Below, piece after piece: positions 23,301 to 34,642 of a DNA stretch of 64,000 nucleotides. The stretch comes from Heterostelium multicystogenum (Eukaryota > Evosea > Eumycetozoa > Acytosteliales > Acytosteliaceae). The stretch spans positions 62,001-126,000 of the forward strand of contig RCNN01000080.1 in NCBI GenBank assembly GCA_003667245.1, written 5' to 3'. Below the pieces are notes generated by a model. It had not been told where the DNA came from and did not search any database. It worked only from the letters and a program-made list of their open reading frames with translations. Made by a program: the position numbers and the translations under genes. Each line of letters starts with the position of its first letter. Position 1 is the stretch's first letter.

Positions 23301-24264
23301 CGGAATCGTGTGTAACCTCGACCTCGGGCGTCGTAACCTGAGGTGGGTCTTCGGAGACTACTGTATCAAGTGACTCCGGCGGATCTTTATCCTTGTTGAC
23401 GATTTCTGAGGCTGTATTAAGATCAGGTTTTACAGCTGCGTCGACCTTCGCTGGTGGAGTAGGCGCAGACGCTACCGCCACCACAGACCTCGGATTAACT
23501 TTCGTCAAATCGTGCTTGGTAAAGTTCCTAAGTACCAGTGTTCTAGGTGCTCCTTTAGAGACAAAAATGACCGGTAACTTGGCAAAAGCTAGCTTCTTCT
23601 TTTGCCCATCTAGCCAAACTGGAATTGCTAGATGCGGCACCTCATCAAAGAGGTGTGCTATGGGACCCATTAAACCGAAGAGGTTATTTCCGATAATGAT
23701 CCCATGGTTGTTCTTCACCACGAACATTTTGGAGTTGATCGTGATGGGATAGTTAATATTATCAATGGTACCAGGCATGGTCACCTTAACATTGGTGTAG
23801 GAGTTGGCGTAGAAACCCTGCACCTGCGCGATAGGCTTAAGATACTCTCGGCATGGAGATTCGGATAAGCCTAATAGTGGTAGTAGAGACGGATCGATAA
23901 GTGAGGCTTGGGAGCCCAAATCGATCATGGCTTTTTCCTCGCGACCACCGATGACTACCTTCATGTAGTGGCCAGAGGACTTCCAGACAAGTCCATTAAC
24001 TTGTACTGGGTTTTTCTCCCTTCTTGGGATATTGTTGTCTATTCCTGAAGTTAGACTGTTTATCTGAGGAGGATTCGTGCTTCCTATCGCCTTCTGCTTT
24101 CTTATCGGTTTCCGGCTTCTTTTCCTCGACTTTTCTTTCTTCACGAAAAAAGGTGGAATTTCTCTTCTTATGAGTGGGCTTGGTGTCCTGCCTTTGCTTA
24201 TCGACTTCGAATTGGCTTGAGTGAGCCTCGGCTCGACCCTTGAGGTAGGCTTCCCAAAGACCAA
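20345..24264 (-). CDS. pol: Pol polyprotein of LTR element copy 1 (one frameshift)
   Basis: Domains in order: aspartic protease (MIDLGSQASLI; the usual D-S/T-G is D-L-G), reverse transcriptase with RVYVDDILIFSKS, RNase H (FHVYTDASDVGSG; HTDHKN), and integrase with the zinc-binding head ending CPLCQRS, a D-D-E core (VVVDRFTKS, VCDRDPKFTS, ADGQTERFNRS) and a C-terminal chromodomain-like module (VVAILKKR to YLVKF to NKWIN). The frame is +1 to gag and overlaps it by 269 nt, so the true start is by frameshift or internal; residues before the protease are probably not all used. A missing base at about 21331-21334 divides it into 1022- and 378-residue open frames. Confidence 0.88.
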
Positions 24265-25264
24265 GGTGTCTGGTAGCTAGTTTGACACCATTGACGGAAA
24301 ACGACTGGAGAGTAGCATCGCCAACGTAGTTAGCGTCTTTGAACGCGTTGATAATGAACAGCTTACCAGGGATGGTAATAGCTGCAGCCAGAGCTTCCAG
24401 AAGCTTAATATCGGGAACATCGGTTCTGTGATACTCTGTAATTAGTTCCATGAGTTCCATGTAGTTTCCAAAATCGTTGTTGAGTTTAAAAGACCTAATT
24501 TGGCTGTCCAGATATGCTAACATGATTGTCCTGTTATGGAACTTATCAACCATCCAGTTCAAGAATGAATCCCATGATTGAGTGCATTTCTTGCGTTGAG
24601 CGTCGTCTAGCAAACTGAAGCTGGTTTGAATCTGACTGATATGTTGGACGATGTTTTGTATTACCGCTCTAACTCTTTCAGAGGGTTGATTGCCATCCAG
24701 AGAAGCAACGAACGTTAAGTAGGATTTGAATGTCGCCGTTGATTTCTTGTTGATATCGTTGAAACACTTTCGGAAGGCTTTGATTTCAGGTTCTGTGACC
24801 TTGGCTACCTTTTGTTCTTGTAGAGCCGACAAAGATAATGCTTCGTTCGCTCTTTGATTCGAAGACGATTGAACTAACGAATCATCATCTTGTTGATGAA
24901 ATTCTACAGGAACTGAAGATCGTGATGAGGTATTCATTGGTCCCTCTACGGTTTTCTCAGCTTGTTTAATACGATGTTTCAACTCGTTAATTAGCATGTT
25001 TTGTGTCTCGACGTGTTGATTTCTATGCTCCAACTCTTTTACTGCTGTTGCTGTTGTCTTTCTTGCATCTTCCAGATCAGTATTCAGATTGTTGACCAAG
25101 GTCTCGACAAATGTAAGTAGATCTCTTACTGCGCTCGCTGTGTAGAAATCCCTCTTGAGTGGTGAGCCCTCCATAACCATATTATGACACTCAGTATACG
25201 AAAGCCCCTTAGCAACAGTCGGAGTTGACTTTTCCACTGTGGTATTTGCTTGTTCGTCTGTCAT
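23996..25264 (-). CDS. gag: Gag protein of LTR element copy 1
   Basis: 422 residues, intact. The centre (about 150-330) is a helical capsid-like region (KAFRKCFNDINKK, SWDSFLNWMVDKFHN), preceded by a coiled-coil stretch (VKELEHRNQHVETQNML). The tail is very basic and Lys/Glu/Arg-rich and is presumed to bind RNA. No CCHC zinc knuckle is present, unlike many gypsy Gags. It is almost identical to the copy at 51231-52499, with only conservative Asn/Ser differences in the tail. Confidence 0.88.
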   Translation of the reverse strand: MTDEQANTTVEKSTPTVAKGLSYTECHNMVMEGSPLKRDFYTASAVRDLLTFVETLVNNLNTDLEDARKTTATAVKELEHRNQHVETQNMLINELKHRIKQAEKTVEGPMNTSSRSSVPVEFHQQDDDSLVQSSSNQRANEALSLSALQEQKVAKVTEPEIKAFRKCFNDINKKSTATFKSYLTFVASLDGNQPSERVRAVIQNIVQHISQIQTSFSLLDDAQRKKCTQSWDSFLNWMVDKFHNRTIMLAYLDSQIRSFKLNNDFGNYMELMELITEYHRTDVPDIKLLEALAAAITIPGKLFIINAFKDANYVGDATLQSFSVNGVKLATRHLGLWEAYLKGRAEAHSSQFEVDKQRQDTKPTHKKRNSTFFREERKVEEKKPETDKKAEGDRKHESSSDKQSNFRNRQQYPKKGEKPSTS

Positions 25265-25409
25265 TTGATATAGATAAGTATTATAGCTAAATAGAAATAT
25301 AATAATAATAAAGATAATTGTGTGTAGATATGTATATATATATTATAGATGTCTAATTACCTCCCCGGGGAGTTTGAGGTATTAGATATAAAAAAAAGAA
25401 CTAAAAAAG

Positions 25410-25708
25410 TTTAATAAATAATAGGTTGATCAGACCTATTGTTATTAAAAGATATTAACTCAAACTAAACTCTGAATAGAGAACCTTAATCAAATTAAAT
25501 AATATACTTAGTTAGTTTCTCTATTTGTAGTAAATTATTAATCTTTATTTTTAATTACCTTAATCAAATTAATAATATACTTAGTTAGTTTCTCTATTTG
25601 TAGTAAATTATTAATCTGATTAAGATTCTTTCGGTTTTTCCTTTTAAGGTGTTTTTTTCGTAAAATTGATATTTTTATAAATTATTGTAAAATTGTGTTG
25701 TTGTTACA
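25410..25708 (-). repeat. 5' LTR of retrotransposon copy 1
   Basis: 299 bp, starting TGTAAC at 25708 on the minus strand and ending TTATTAAA at 25410. It drives the element and lies nearest to the tRNA-Gln gene. Confidence 0.9.
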
Positions 25709-25772
25709 CAATTAAAATCAAGAAATTTTAGTCTTTGGCTACCCCGCATGGGTAAAAACTAAAATAAATTTT

Positions 25773-25843
25773 TGCTCTGCTGAGATTCGAACTCAGATGA
25801 CTGGATTCAAAGTCCAGGATACTAACCCTTATATGACAGAGCA
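25773..25843 (-). tRNA. tRNA-Gln (TTG anticodon)
   Basis: On the minus strand the acceptor stem TGCTCTG/CAGAGCA pairs perfectly. The anticodon stem CTGGA/TCCAG encloses loop CTTTGAA, giving anticodon TTG (reads CAA), and the T arm is CTGAG TTCGAAT CTCAG. No intron. It is a pol III gene with LTR element copy 1 64 bp beyond its 3' end. Confidence 0.93.
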
Positions 25844-26346
25844 TTGAGATGTATTTTTTTATTATTAGAAATTTATATTTTTACCATTTCTAAATACAAA
25901 AACTACATTTTGACCATTTAAAAATACTTTTATCTTGTAGGTGTTAACTTTGATTTTAGTTCTTCTTTCCAAAAATAATTTGGAAATATGAATCAACTAC
26001 CAACCTCAACTTTGTTTTGTTTCAATGTAATATATCTAAAGTTTATTTCTAGTTCCAGTTTACTAAAAATGAGATTCAGGATTTGTATTGGTTATTGGAG
26101 TATTAATTTTCAGCACTTCTTGGCGAGTTAATCTTTTGGAAGATATTTTTTGGTTCGATATCTCTGCATTGATAAAATAAACATCCGAAATTTAAATTTT
26201 TTTGAAAATTCAATGGAAATGAAAATAAATTAAAGTAATATACTTTCTACAATCAAAACAAACACAAAATTTTTAAACTCATTTTTTAAAGACACATAGT
26301 AGTAACATTACACTCATTTTATAACATATATATTTATACACAAGGA
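25844..26346. other. Spacer between tRNA-Gln and the lipase gene
   Basis: AT-rich. It holds the tRNA 5' flank and presumably the lipase promoter. No other feature is seen. Confidence 0.4.
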
Positions 26347-27816
26347 ATGAGATTACAGATCTACATTGCTATACTAATAGCAACTCTATCTGTAGTATTA
26401 TCTATACAAATACATCATCAGGGTCAGACCCGTGTCCGTTGGGATTCCAATGATCCTGATTTGAAAAGAAATATATCACGTATGTTAGTTTAGTGTGCTC
26501 AACTTGGATGGATCAAATCAGCTAGTTGATCGTATACTTACAGATATTACGAACATTTTATTATCTAGAATTGATTGTTGCTAGAGGATATCCAGAAGAA
26601 GATCATCATGTAGTCACACCAGATGGTTTCATTGTATGTGTTTTTGTATTTTATATTTTTGAATGAGTGTGTATGTTTTGATTTCTAATCAAATTATTTT
26701 TTGATATAGTTGTCCATACAAAGAATTCCAGCTGGAAGATTTAAAGCAAATCCAAATCCATATGGTTCAAATGGTAAAGCCGCAGTTGTTTTACAACATG
26801 GTGTAGAGGATATTGGAACTAGTTGGGTCGTTCAGGAGAATGTCTACCAAGTTTTGGTTACATACTTGCTGATGCTGGATTCGATGTCTGGATCTCAACG
26901 TCAGAGGTACCACCTACAGTAATTCCAGTATTCACACCAATCCATCTGAAAAAGCTGTAAGTTGACTATCATAATGTTTCTCAATCTATTATATTAGTTG
27001 CTCACTTAAATTCTTATATGTTAGTTTTGGGCATGGAGTTTTGATGAAATGGCTCAATATGATTTGCCAACCATTCTCGACTATGTTCGTGGAGTCACCA
27101 AAAATGACCAAGTTGGATACGTTGGACACTCTCAAGGTACGACCATGGGATTCATTGGATTTGCAAAATCAAACTATTGCCAGCAAGATCAATCTCTTTG
27201 TTGCTTTAGCACCCGTCGTCAGAGTCACTCACTGCAAGAGTGCTCTCCTCGATGTCTTGGCTGATTTGGACATTGTAGACATTCTCGAGTTGCTTGGTGA
27301 GAAGGCATTCCTTCCAGATACACCAACCCTCCAACACTTGCTCCCAATTATCTGTGGTAACGATCCATCTCTTGCTCAAACTCATTAGCCTTGGTTATGG
27401 GTTGGGACACTACCAACATCAATGACACTCGTCTTCCAGTCATCATGGCACACGAGCCTGGAGGAACCTCTGTCCAAAATGTTGCACACTGGGCACAGGC
27501 TAAGAAGCACGGATTCTACAAGTACAATTTTGGTCCTATTGGAAACATGGAGCACTACGGACAACTTTCAGCACCAGCTTACAACATTTCTGAATTCCAC
27601 GCACCAGTTATTTTCTACTACGGTGGTAATGACTACCTTGCCGATCCAATTGATGTTGAGTGGCTCATTCCCCAGGTTCCATCACTTCTCTACTCTAAAT
27701 TCCTTCCAACCTATTCACATCTCGATTTTGTTTGGGGAGAAAATGCATACCAAGATGTTTATGATGAGGCTGCACAATGGTTATTGAAATATGCCACATA
27801 TCCATCTTCATCTTAA
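26347..27816 (+). CDS. Secreted/lysosomal acid lipase-like alpha/beta hydrolase
   Basis: A signal peptide starts [19 protein letters not shown]. The AB-lipase entry motif follows ([18 protein letters not shown]), then [14 protein letters not shown] around the oxyanion hole, FDVWISNVRGT (split by a shift), the nucleophile elbow [14 protein letters not shown], the catalytic Asp in [11 protein letters not shown] and the His in YSHLDFVWG. This is the gastric/lysosomal acid lipase family that hydrolyses triglycerides and sterol esters. Introns lie at about 26479-26542, 26636-26710 and 26957-27024. Apparent frameshifts are at about 26850, 26900, 27165 and 27385. Convergent with the UBX gene. Confidence 0.82.
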
Positions 27817-27936
27817 ATACAATCACATGGAGAAACAGCACCAACAATCAAGTCAATCGAACAGATCAATTGTTGTATTGTAGTAATAAATGTAATTCAT
27901 AATTATAATTTAATGTAATGATTAATTTAATTTTGC

Positions 27937-29530
27937 TCATTTATATTGGGTTGAATTTCCGTTGTAATATTCGTTCTTTCCATCTGGCTCCTCATCTTTT
28001 TGGTTTAGTTGACCAAATCTATTTCTCTTCTTAACATTGGATGATTCTTCTTTCTTTTCAGTCCTTTCAATTGGTTGGAAGAATCCTCCTGCACTTTGTT
28101 GCTGCTGCTGTGGAGTTGGATTGTTATGACTCAGCGTATGAATTCTTCCAACCTGTCTAATACCAGAATTTGCTGGTGCCGCTTGTTGTTGTCTCTGATA
28201 GGAGTTAGAATAAGAGGATGATGTTGAGGTGGTACTTGTTGATGTTTGGGGTTGCTGTTGATTGGCCGGTGGTACCAAAATGGGGAGAAATATACCTGAT
28301 ACATAGTTTTTAAATTTATCAATATAACTAGTATCCTCTGATTCCAAAGCTGATGATGTTGCGCTGTATTGAGTTGATTGTTTGGGTTGTGTTTCAGCCT
28401 CTGGTGCTGGCGTTGGTTTAGCATTTGGATCAAGTGAGCATAGTGTAAATAGTCGCAGATGGAACCAAGTCCAATTCCTTCAAAGTCAACGACATATCAG
28501 CTTCTGTAAATATCTTTTTTGGATAGGTGATCATCATATAATATGCATGTCTACCATCATTTCTATTCTATAACGGGTGCCATAATGATATTAATACAAC
28601 GTTCATTTTACTGATAAATATCTATGTAACCAATTACCTTATCAATATAGCTCTTGACTTCATACAGTTTGTCATTTGGTGAAAATGTTGATTTAATCGA
28701 ATATCCATTAGTTAATTTACAAATAATAGTTGTCTCTATATACAAGGGTGTGATGTGATGTTCCTATTGTTTGGACTAGAAGTCTTTGATGCAGCTGCTT
28801 TGCTATTCTTATTTGAGTTAGTAGTAGTTGAGGTTATTTTATTTGTAGGTGTTGGATTAGATTTACTACTTGTTGGTTTAGGTGCAGATGTTGAGGTAGA
28901 GGTAGGGATGAAGAAGTTGTTGATGAAGTTGGTTTTCTTTGCTGTAGAAGGTGTGGGGGATGAGGTTGAAGTAGTCGAGGATGTATTGCTGCTAACACTT
29001 GCTGCAGGTTTCGCAATAGTTTGGCTTTGTTGCTGCTGTTGTTGTTGGAACATCAAAAGCATTAAAAGCTGTGCTTGTTGTTGGGAATTGCTCTTTAGAC
29101 TTTGTTAGAATGCTATGTAATTCATCAGATGTCTTATCACCATGTGAGCTCTGCAATAGCGCACCATTTACACCATTAGTAGCAATAAATGGCAGTTCTT
29201 CATCTTTAAATGAATCTATAAGCATGGTTATTAGTACACAATTCCTAGAACACTTGACCGACATCTAATTAATAAACTTACATATATTCTTGAGAGTTGT
29301 AGTTGCTTCTTCAGAATTGCTGTCTATCTTTATTAGAATAAAGCTCGATTTGATCATATCAGCAAGATGTTGTTCGTAGCTGAGGAGATCAATCATCAAA
29401 GGATGAGCATCAGTATTGACTGCATCATATACTATCACTGCCAATATTTTATTTGTTTGTTGGCAAGTCGTACAGCATCCGCAAATGAACCTTCAAAGTA
29501 AACTGAATCAATTTTGGAATCTTCACTCAT
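27937..29530 (-). CDS. UBX-domain protein related to UBXN4 (erasin)
   Basis: The N-terminus is a thioredoxin-like UAS domain (VYFEGSFADAVRLAN; ILAVIVYDAVNTDAHP; SSFILIKIDSNSEEAT). A Gln/Ser/Thr-rich linker (28750-29060) leads to a UBX domain (IICKLTNGYSIKSTFSPNDK; MITYPKKIFTEADMSLTLKE) in place to bind Cdc48/p97. A C-terminal segment with a short hydrophobic stretch (KNYVSGIFLPILVPP) ends DGKNEYYNGNSTQYK, closely resembling the end of animal UBXN4. That family sits on the ER and recruits p97 for ER-associated degradation. Introns are at about 29272-29290 region and 28573-28650. Shifts are apparent near 29460, 29035, 28740 and 28440. Confidence 0.8.
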
Positions 29531-29728
29531 TCTGTTGAATAATATATATAATTAATATGGTATTTGATGATTTGGTAAATCGAAATGTATCAGTTTTGAA
29601 ATGTGTTGTGATTCAATTCATTCAGTAAGTTTGCTTAATTATCCACACACCCTCTTTTTTTTAAATTAAAATTTAAAATATGGGATTTCCTGGTATATTT
29701 ATTTAATTTCACAAAGGAATGAATGATT

Positions 29729-30838
29729 CTAAAGTTGATCATCTGGAACCATGGAAATTACTCCTCTAAATCTAACTTTGTTTTCTAACATTCTATTAAA
29801 TGCTTCATTTGCCTTTTCTAATGGGAACACTTCAACCATTGGTTGTACATTGTTGAGCGAGGCAAATTTAAGAGTTTCTTCCGAGTCTCTTGAGTCACCG
29901 CATGGGAAACCCTTTAAAGATTAAATTAATAAATAATAATTAGTAATTATACTTTGAGAAATAGTAATATATTTATGTTGAATACATACAACTACTGATT
30001 GCTTTTTCAGGAGAAGTTGAATAGCATTTACATTCAATGGATCGGTAAGAGCGGCCACGATGAGGAATTTACCACCGACTGCAAGTGCTGGAAGTAAAGG
30101 CTCGGCTGCTTTAGTACTTGGTGAGGTGATTACAATAAGCTTTTGGTGAAAGCTTGGTGAGCTTCTCAATTGCGTCTGGTTGAGATCCATCGATATAATG
30201 ATTGGCACCAAGTTGGAGAGCAAGATCTCTCTTGTCTGAACCACTACTGAATGCAACAACTTCATAACCTAGTTTTCTGGCAAATTGAATTGCAAGATGA
30301 CCCAAACCACCGATACCCTGAATACAGACAACGGATCCGGCTTTGATATTTTGTTGACGAATGGAGTTATATACAGTGATACCAGCACAAAGCAATGGTC
30401 CAGAATGTTTAAAGTCGAGTTTTTCTGGAACTGCTACGCAAGCATCTTCAGGAGCAATCATTTGCTCAGCGTATCCACCATCGTAGTGGATTCCACTTAC
30501 CTGTCCTTTGGAACAGCATACCCATTCATTTTCAAGGCATGGGTCACATGTGGAGCAATGTCCTCCGAACCAACCAACACCAATCTTGTCTCCAACCTTG
30601 AATCTAGTGACACCAGAGCCAATCTCAAGGACTCTTCCAATAGCCTCATGTCCTGGAATTCTTGGCCAACTGATTCCAGGGAATCCATATTTGGTCAAAA
30701 CATCAGAGTGGCAAACTCCACATGCATAGACTTTAATTTTTACTTGGTTTGATTGTGTAATCTTTGGTACAGGTACATTAGCAATTTCCAACTCTCCATT
30801 TGTTGAGCGAATCTGGCAGATCTCATAGTTTCAGTCAT
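29729..30838 (-). CDS. Zinc-dependent alcohol dehydrogenase
   Basis: A medium-chain dehydrogenase of about 345 residues. Catalytic zinc ligands appear in GVCHSD and PGHEAIGRVLEIG. Structural zinc cysteines are in CSTCDPCLENEWVC, and the NAD(P)-binding turn is IQGIGGLGHLAIQFA. The last exon (29729-29911) follows a roughly 80-bp intron and supplies the C-terminal cofactor-domain end. It most resembles the primary-alcohol (AdhP/cinnamyl-type) branch; the substrate is not deducible. ATG 30838 is chosen because MTETMRSARFAQ precedes the conserved core. Apparent one-base shifts lie at about 30803-30806 and about 30130-30142. Confidence 0.85.
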
Positions 30839-31877
30839 TTTTATTTGATTTTATTTTGTTTTAGAATTTTAATTATAAGCAATAAGTAGGTTTAATAATA
30901 TTTGATTATGATAATGATTTTGATTTGAATTTGAATTTGATGATCATGGTTATTGATGATCGATAGTATTTATATCAAAAGTGGCGGAACTTAGGAACTT
31001 TCTTTTTGTGTAAAAGAACCTCCATGACAAGCCAGAATCTATTTTTTTAAAAATATGTTCTTTACAAAGTGGGGTTGTTGGAGAAGAAATTTTTAAATCC
31101 TCCAAAAACAAATTTGGATTTGAAATCATGATGACTATGTTTGGTTGAAAAATTAAAAAACAATACTAAATAAGCAAGTCTACTCTATTTGAACATATGT
31201 TCTACCGATTCTACCATCACTCCACAATATAAATTCAAAGACAGAATAAACATATATAATAATGTAAAAAATCATGATTGTTAATAAACTATTTTTTGTT
31301 TTTTCCAAAAAATTTGAAATAATAATATTGTAGACTGTCTACAAATCTGATGAACAAATAGTTGGTTTTCGTTACCTGATAAAGGTTAATCTAAATAATA
31401 GTAATTTTTAAAGTTGTATGTTTGGAGCTGTTATGTTCAAGTTAACTATATAAATAGTTAAATAGCTTATAATGTAATAGTTGGATGGTTAAATATAATC
31501 CAATCTAAACATAATTTTGAAAGATTGATAGTTTGAATTTGTATGAAAGTATGATTTGTTTCCACCTTTACTTACTTTTAAATGAATATGAGATAAAATC
31601 ATGGAATGAATGATCGATTAAAACTCTGAACAACATCATAGGACACCCCCTAGATCAATCATCATTTGATAAATTTAAGTTCAAAGGATTTGTTCTATTC
31701 ACTATTATCAATTGACTAGTCAAGCACCAAAGGATGAAGAAATTTATTGAGTGGAGGTGGGCACAAATCCAAGTAATTGTTTAGCTAAAAAAAGCATGTG
31801 AATTTTGATTTGTGCAATGACATTTTCATAAAAATAGTCTTCATTTTAGTTTTTGCTAACTTTATTTACATTTAAAT
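30839..31877. other. Intergenic region, 1 kb
   Basis: A divergent spacer between the ADH and rhodanese-methyltransferase genes, AT-rich. A GATCAT/ATGATC-rich patch lies at about 30935-30965, close to the ADH start. Nothing else is recognised. Confidence 0.4.
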
Positions 31878-33067
31878 ATGCATTTGGATTCTGAAGTACA
31901 AAAGATATTTGATTGGATAGAAAACGATTGCCCTTACGGACTTGTAGACTTGAGAAGTTCTCTCGACTTTAGACATCAGCATGTAAGGAATTCTACAAAC
32001 ATTCCCCTCAGTGAACTACCTCATAGAATATTCGAACTACCTCCAAGAGTAATATACATAAACTACTGCAATCTCTGCCTAATAGTCATTAACCAAACTA
32101 AACGATCGTTCAAATCAAATGTTTGAATCATCTAAAGGGCAATAAGATATCATTTATTTACCCGATAAGCAGCTATTCAGAGGTCAACAATGATGAAAAT
32201 CAAGAGGCACAAGAATCCTATAGGAAATCGATTGAACTAAAGGATACTTTGATAAATAGATCAGGATATTTAGTTGAGTTCATATGCTACATTGAAGAAA
32301 ACAATACAAATCAAGAGCTATTTTTCAGATCTTTGGGCAACCATGGAGGTCTGGTCGAAAGTGGGCCAGTTTCACGGCTACTGTGGAAGGCTTGTTCCTA
32401 TTTGGAATCATCAATCGATCTGATTGAAACCCAATTATTACAACAACTACAAGAGCAATCAAGTAGTACTAAATACTGGTCACTGGATTTGGCTTGTGGA
32501 TCAGGCAGAGATGCTTTGTTCATTGCGAAACGCGGACATTCCAATGTAGTGGCTGTAGATCACGACCCAATTCTACTGAAGAAGATATCAGATGCGCTAC
32601 CAAGATATGGAATACCTAGTGAATCAGTAAAGTGCGTTGAAATCGATTTGGAACCCGTATACATAGATCCGGCACATCTTGACAAAGATCATTCCAACCA
32701 ACTGGCAGATAAAGAAAGATACTCAGAGGATGATCTAAACAAATTGAAGGCACTTCTTGAGCAACTAAAATCATTTTCACCAATGAATGGCTATCATCTA
32801 GTGCATGTTGCCCGATATCTCTACCGTCCACTTCTGCCGATCATAGCAGAGCTCACACTGCCAGGTGGCTTTGTGGTCTTCCACACATTCATGCATCCAT
32901 CACAAGGCAAGCCAAAGCGTCCTAGATATCTGCTGAACTACAACGAACTGAAAGAAAGGTTTACTAACTCTGGTTTCGACATCATACAATACCAAGAGAC
33001 CCAACTGGAAGACAAAAGACCAATTCAATTCCTGCTTGCCAGAAAGCATCACAAGCCATCATCCTAA
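31878..33067 (+). CDS. Rhodanese-like domain fused to SAM-dependent methyltransferase
   Basis: Two exons (31878-32048, 32138-33067) join in frame to 366 residues with no frameshift. Residues 1-60 are the first half of a rhodanese fold (YGLVDLRSSLDFRHQHVRNS then TNIPLSELP). The segment where the catalytic Cys loop should follow reads FIYPISSYSE, without Cys. From about 195 comes a class I methyltransferase: motif I SLDLACGSGRDALFIA, acidic motif VVAVDHD, LVHVARYLYRP and PGGFVVFHTFMH, close to the TehB/UbiG-like group. The fusion probably uses the rhodanese as an inactive or binding module. The substrate is unknown; small thiols, tellurite/selenite-like ions or RNA are all possible. Confidence 0.8.
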
Positions 33068-33436
33068 AATCTTGTGGGCAATGAACTGAAAATATGCATA
33101 TTTAATTTTAATTTTACATAAATTTCGGTATTAAAATTTGGTCGTGATTGAAATCCAAATATAGGCAAGTTAGTGTTAATTTGATGATGATCAATTTTTG
33201 CTGATTGAAAATCAATTTAATTTAGAGAAATCATGTGCTTTCCTTTAATTATTTTTTTAATTTAATTTTTTTGTTTGGCTCTTCTATCACTGGTGTTAGA
33301 CTGGCTTTAAACTTCCAAATCAAATTAAGCACCTCATACCCAATCAATCATTTACTTGTGCTATAACTTCAATTTTAAATATCTATCTATCTATCTATTT
33401 GTTTTATATCTATCACTTATCAAATTATTATTAATA
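33068..33436. other. Intergenic spacer
   Basis: AT-rich, with an ATCT tetranucleotide run near 33380-33400 just before the SDR start. No gene is seen. Confidence 0.4.
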
Positions 33437-34514
33437 ATGTTTCGTACTTCATTTACTCCAATTAAATCATTGGATTGAGATACTTTACCACTATCAAATC
33501 ATCAGGTATGTATTTACTTTAAAAGCTAAACATACACCAATGTGAGAAACTTGATTGAATGGAATTTGATTATTATTAACTCCAAATTGAAAGGTGGTAG
33601 ACTTGATGGTAAGGTTGCTTTGATTACTGGTGGTGCTGATGGTGTTGGAAAAGAATCCTCTTTATTGTTTGCCAAAGAAGGAGCAAAAGTATTGGTAGTT
33701 GATCTCGACTCAAACAAGGGTAACAATGTTGTTTCCCAAATTAAATCTAATGGTGGACAAGCTTATTTCTTCCAAGCTGGTATGTGGCGTTTTACATTTG
33801 TTTAGATTGATATCTTTATTTTACAGATTGATTAACATATGCTTTAGATGTAAGCAAGGCCAACCAAGTGAAGGAGATGGTTGAAGTTGCAGAGAAAAAC
33901 TTTGGTAAATTGAATATTTTGTTCAACAATGCCGGTATTATGATTTCTGAAGATGACGACTCTGTCAATACCACCGAAGAGGTCTGGGAAAAGACCATCA
34001 ATGTCAATCTCAAGGGTGTATTTTTAGGTTGCAAATTTGGTGTTCCAGCTCTATTGAGAGCTGGTGGTGGAAGCATTATCAACACTGCTAGTTTTGTCGC
34101 TTTGATGGGTGCTGCCACTCCACAAATTGCCTACACTGCATCAAAGGGAGGTGTCTTGGCAATGACCAGAGAGTTGGCCATCATCCATGCCCGTCAAAAC
34201 ATCCGTGTCAACGCACTCTGCCCAGGTCCACTGAGAACTGAGCTTTTGGACAAATTCTTATCCACTCCAGAAAAGAGAAACAGACGTTTAGTACATTTGC
34301 CAATGGGTAGATTTGGTTTGGCTGATGAAGTTGCCAAAGGAGCTTTATTCTTGGCAAGTGATGATGTAAATATCGACCATTATATAGTATAAATTTAATA
34401 CAATTACATTTAAACTAACCTTTTTTTTTTTCTATTTTTAAGGCATCCTATGTTACTGCATCCACCTTCTTGGTAGATGGAGGTTTGACTGCTGCCTATG
34501 TAACTCCCATTTAA
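33437..34514 (+). CDS. Short-chain dehydrogenase/reductase, probable mitochondrial presequence
   Basis: Four exons encode about 275 residues. The N-terminus (MFRTSFTPIKS, then RYFTTIKSS) is basic, Ser/Thr-rich and lacks acids before the core, like a mitochondrial targeting sequence. The Rossmann core shows GGRLDGKVALITGGADGVG, the FNNAG motif, INVNLKGVF, catalytic Ser in SIINTASF, the YTASK pair, and NALCPGPLRTEL. It ends with ASTFLVDGGLTAAY on the last exon (34443-34514). A classical SDR using NAD(P); the substrate is unresolved. One apparent one-base shift lies at about 33472-33478 in the presequence. Confidence 0.85.
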
Positions 34515-34642
34515 ACAAACTACCATTATAATATAAATTGCAACAGAATAAAATGTATTAATATTGTAACCTATAAGTTTGTTTAATAAATATTTATTTA
34601 GTATGATATTAAACAACCAAGTTTGTACTTGAATTTTCCAAG

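Larger units (their letters stand above)
19954..25708 (-). mobile_element. Ty3/gypsy-type chromodomain LTR retrotransposon, copy 1
   Basis: A 5755-bp element with LTRs at 19954-20251 and 25410-25708, both starting TGTAAC and ending TTATTAAA, flanked by a 4-bp duplication (CAAT at 19950-19953 and 25709-25712). It encodes Gag and a Pol in the order protease, reverse transcriptase, RNase H, integrase, chromodomain, the gypsy (chromovirus) order. It resembles the dictyostelid Skipper group. A single T is missing near 21331-21334, splitting Pol inside the integrase. The polypurine tract GGAGGGGA lies just before the 3' LTR. It sits 64 bp 3' of a tRNA-Gln gene in the same orientation. The copy at 50787-56542 is nearly identical, so both are young. 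Confidence 0.92.

Noticed and set aside
23393..23752. Plus-strand ORFs inside the retrotransposon (also 22835-23125 and the mirror frames in copy 2)
   Set aside because: They are antisense shadows of gag/pol and appear in both copies only because the copies are near-identical.
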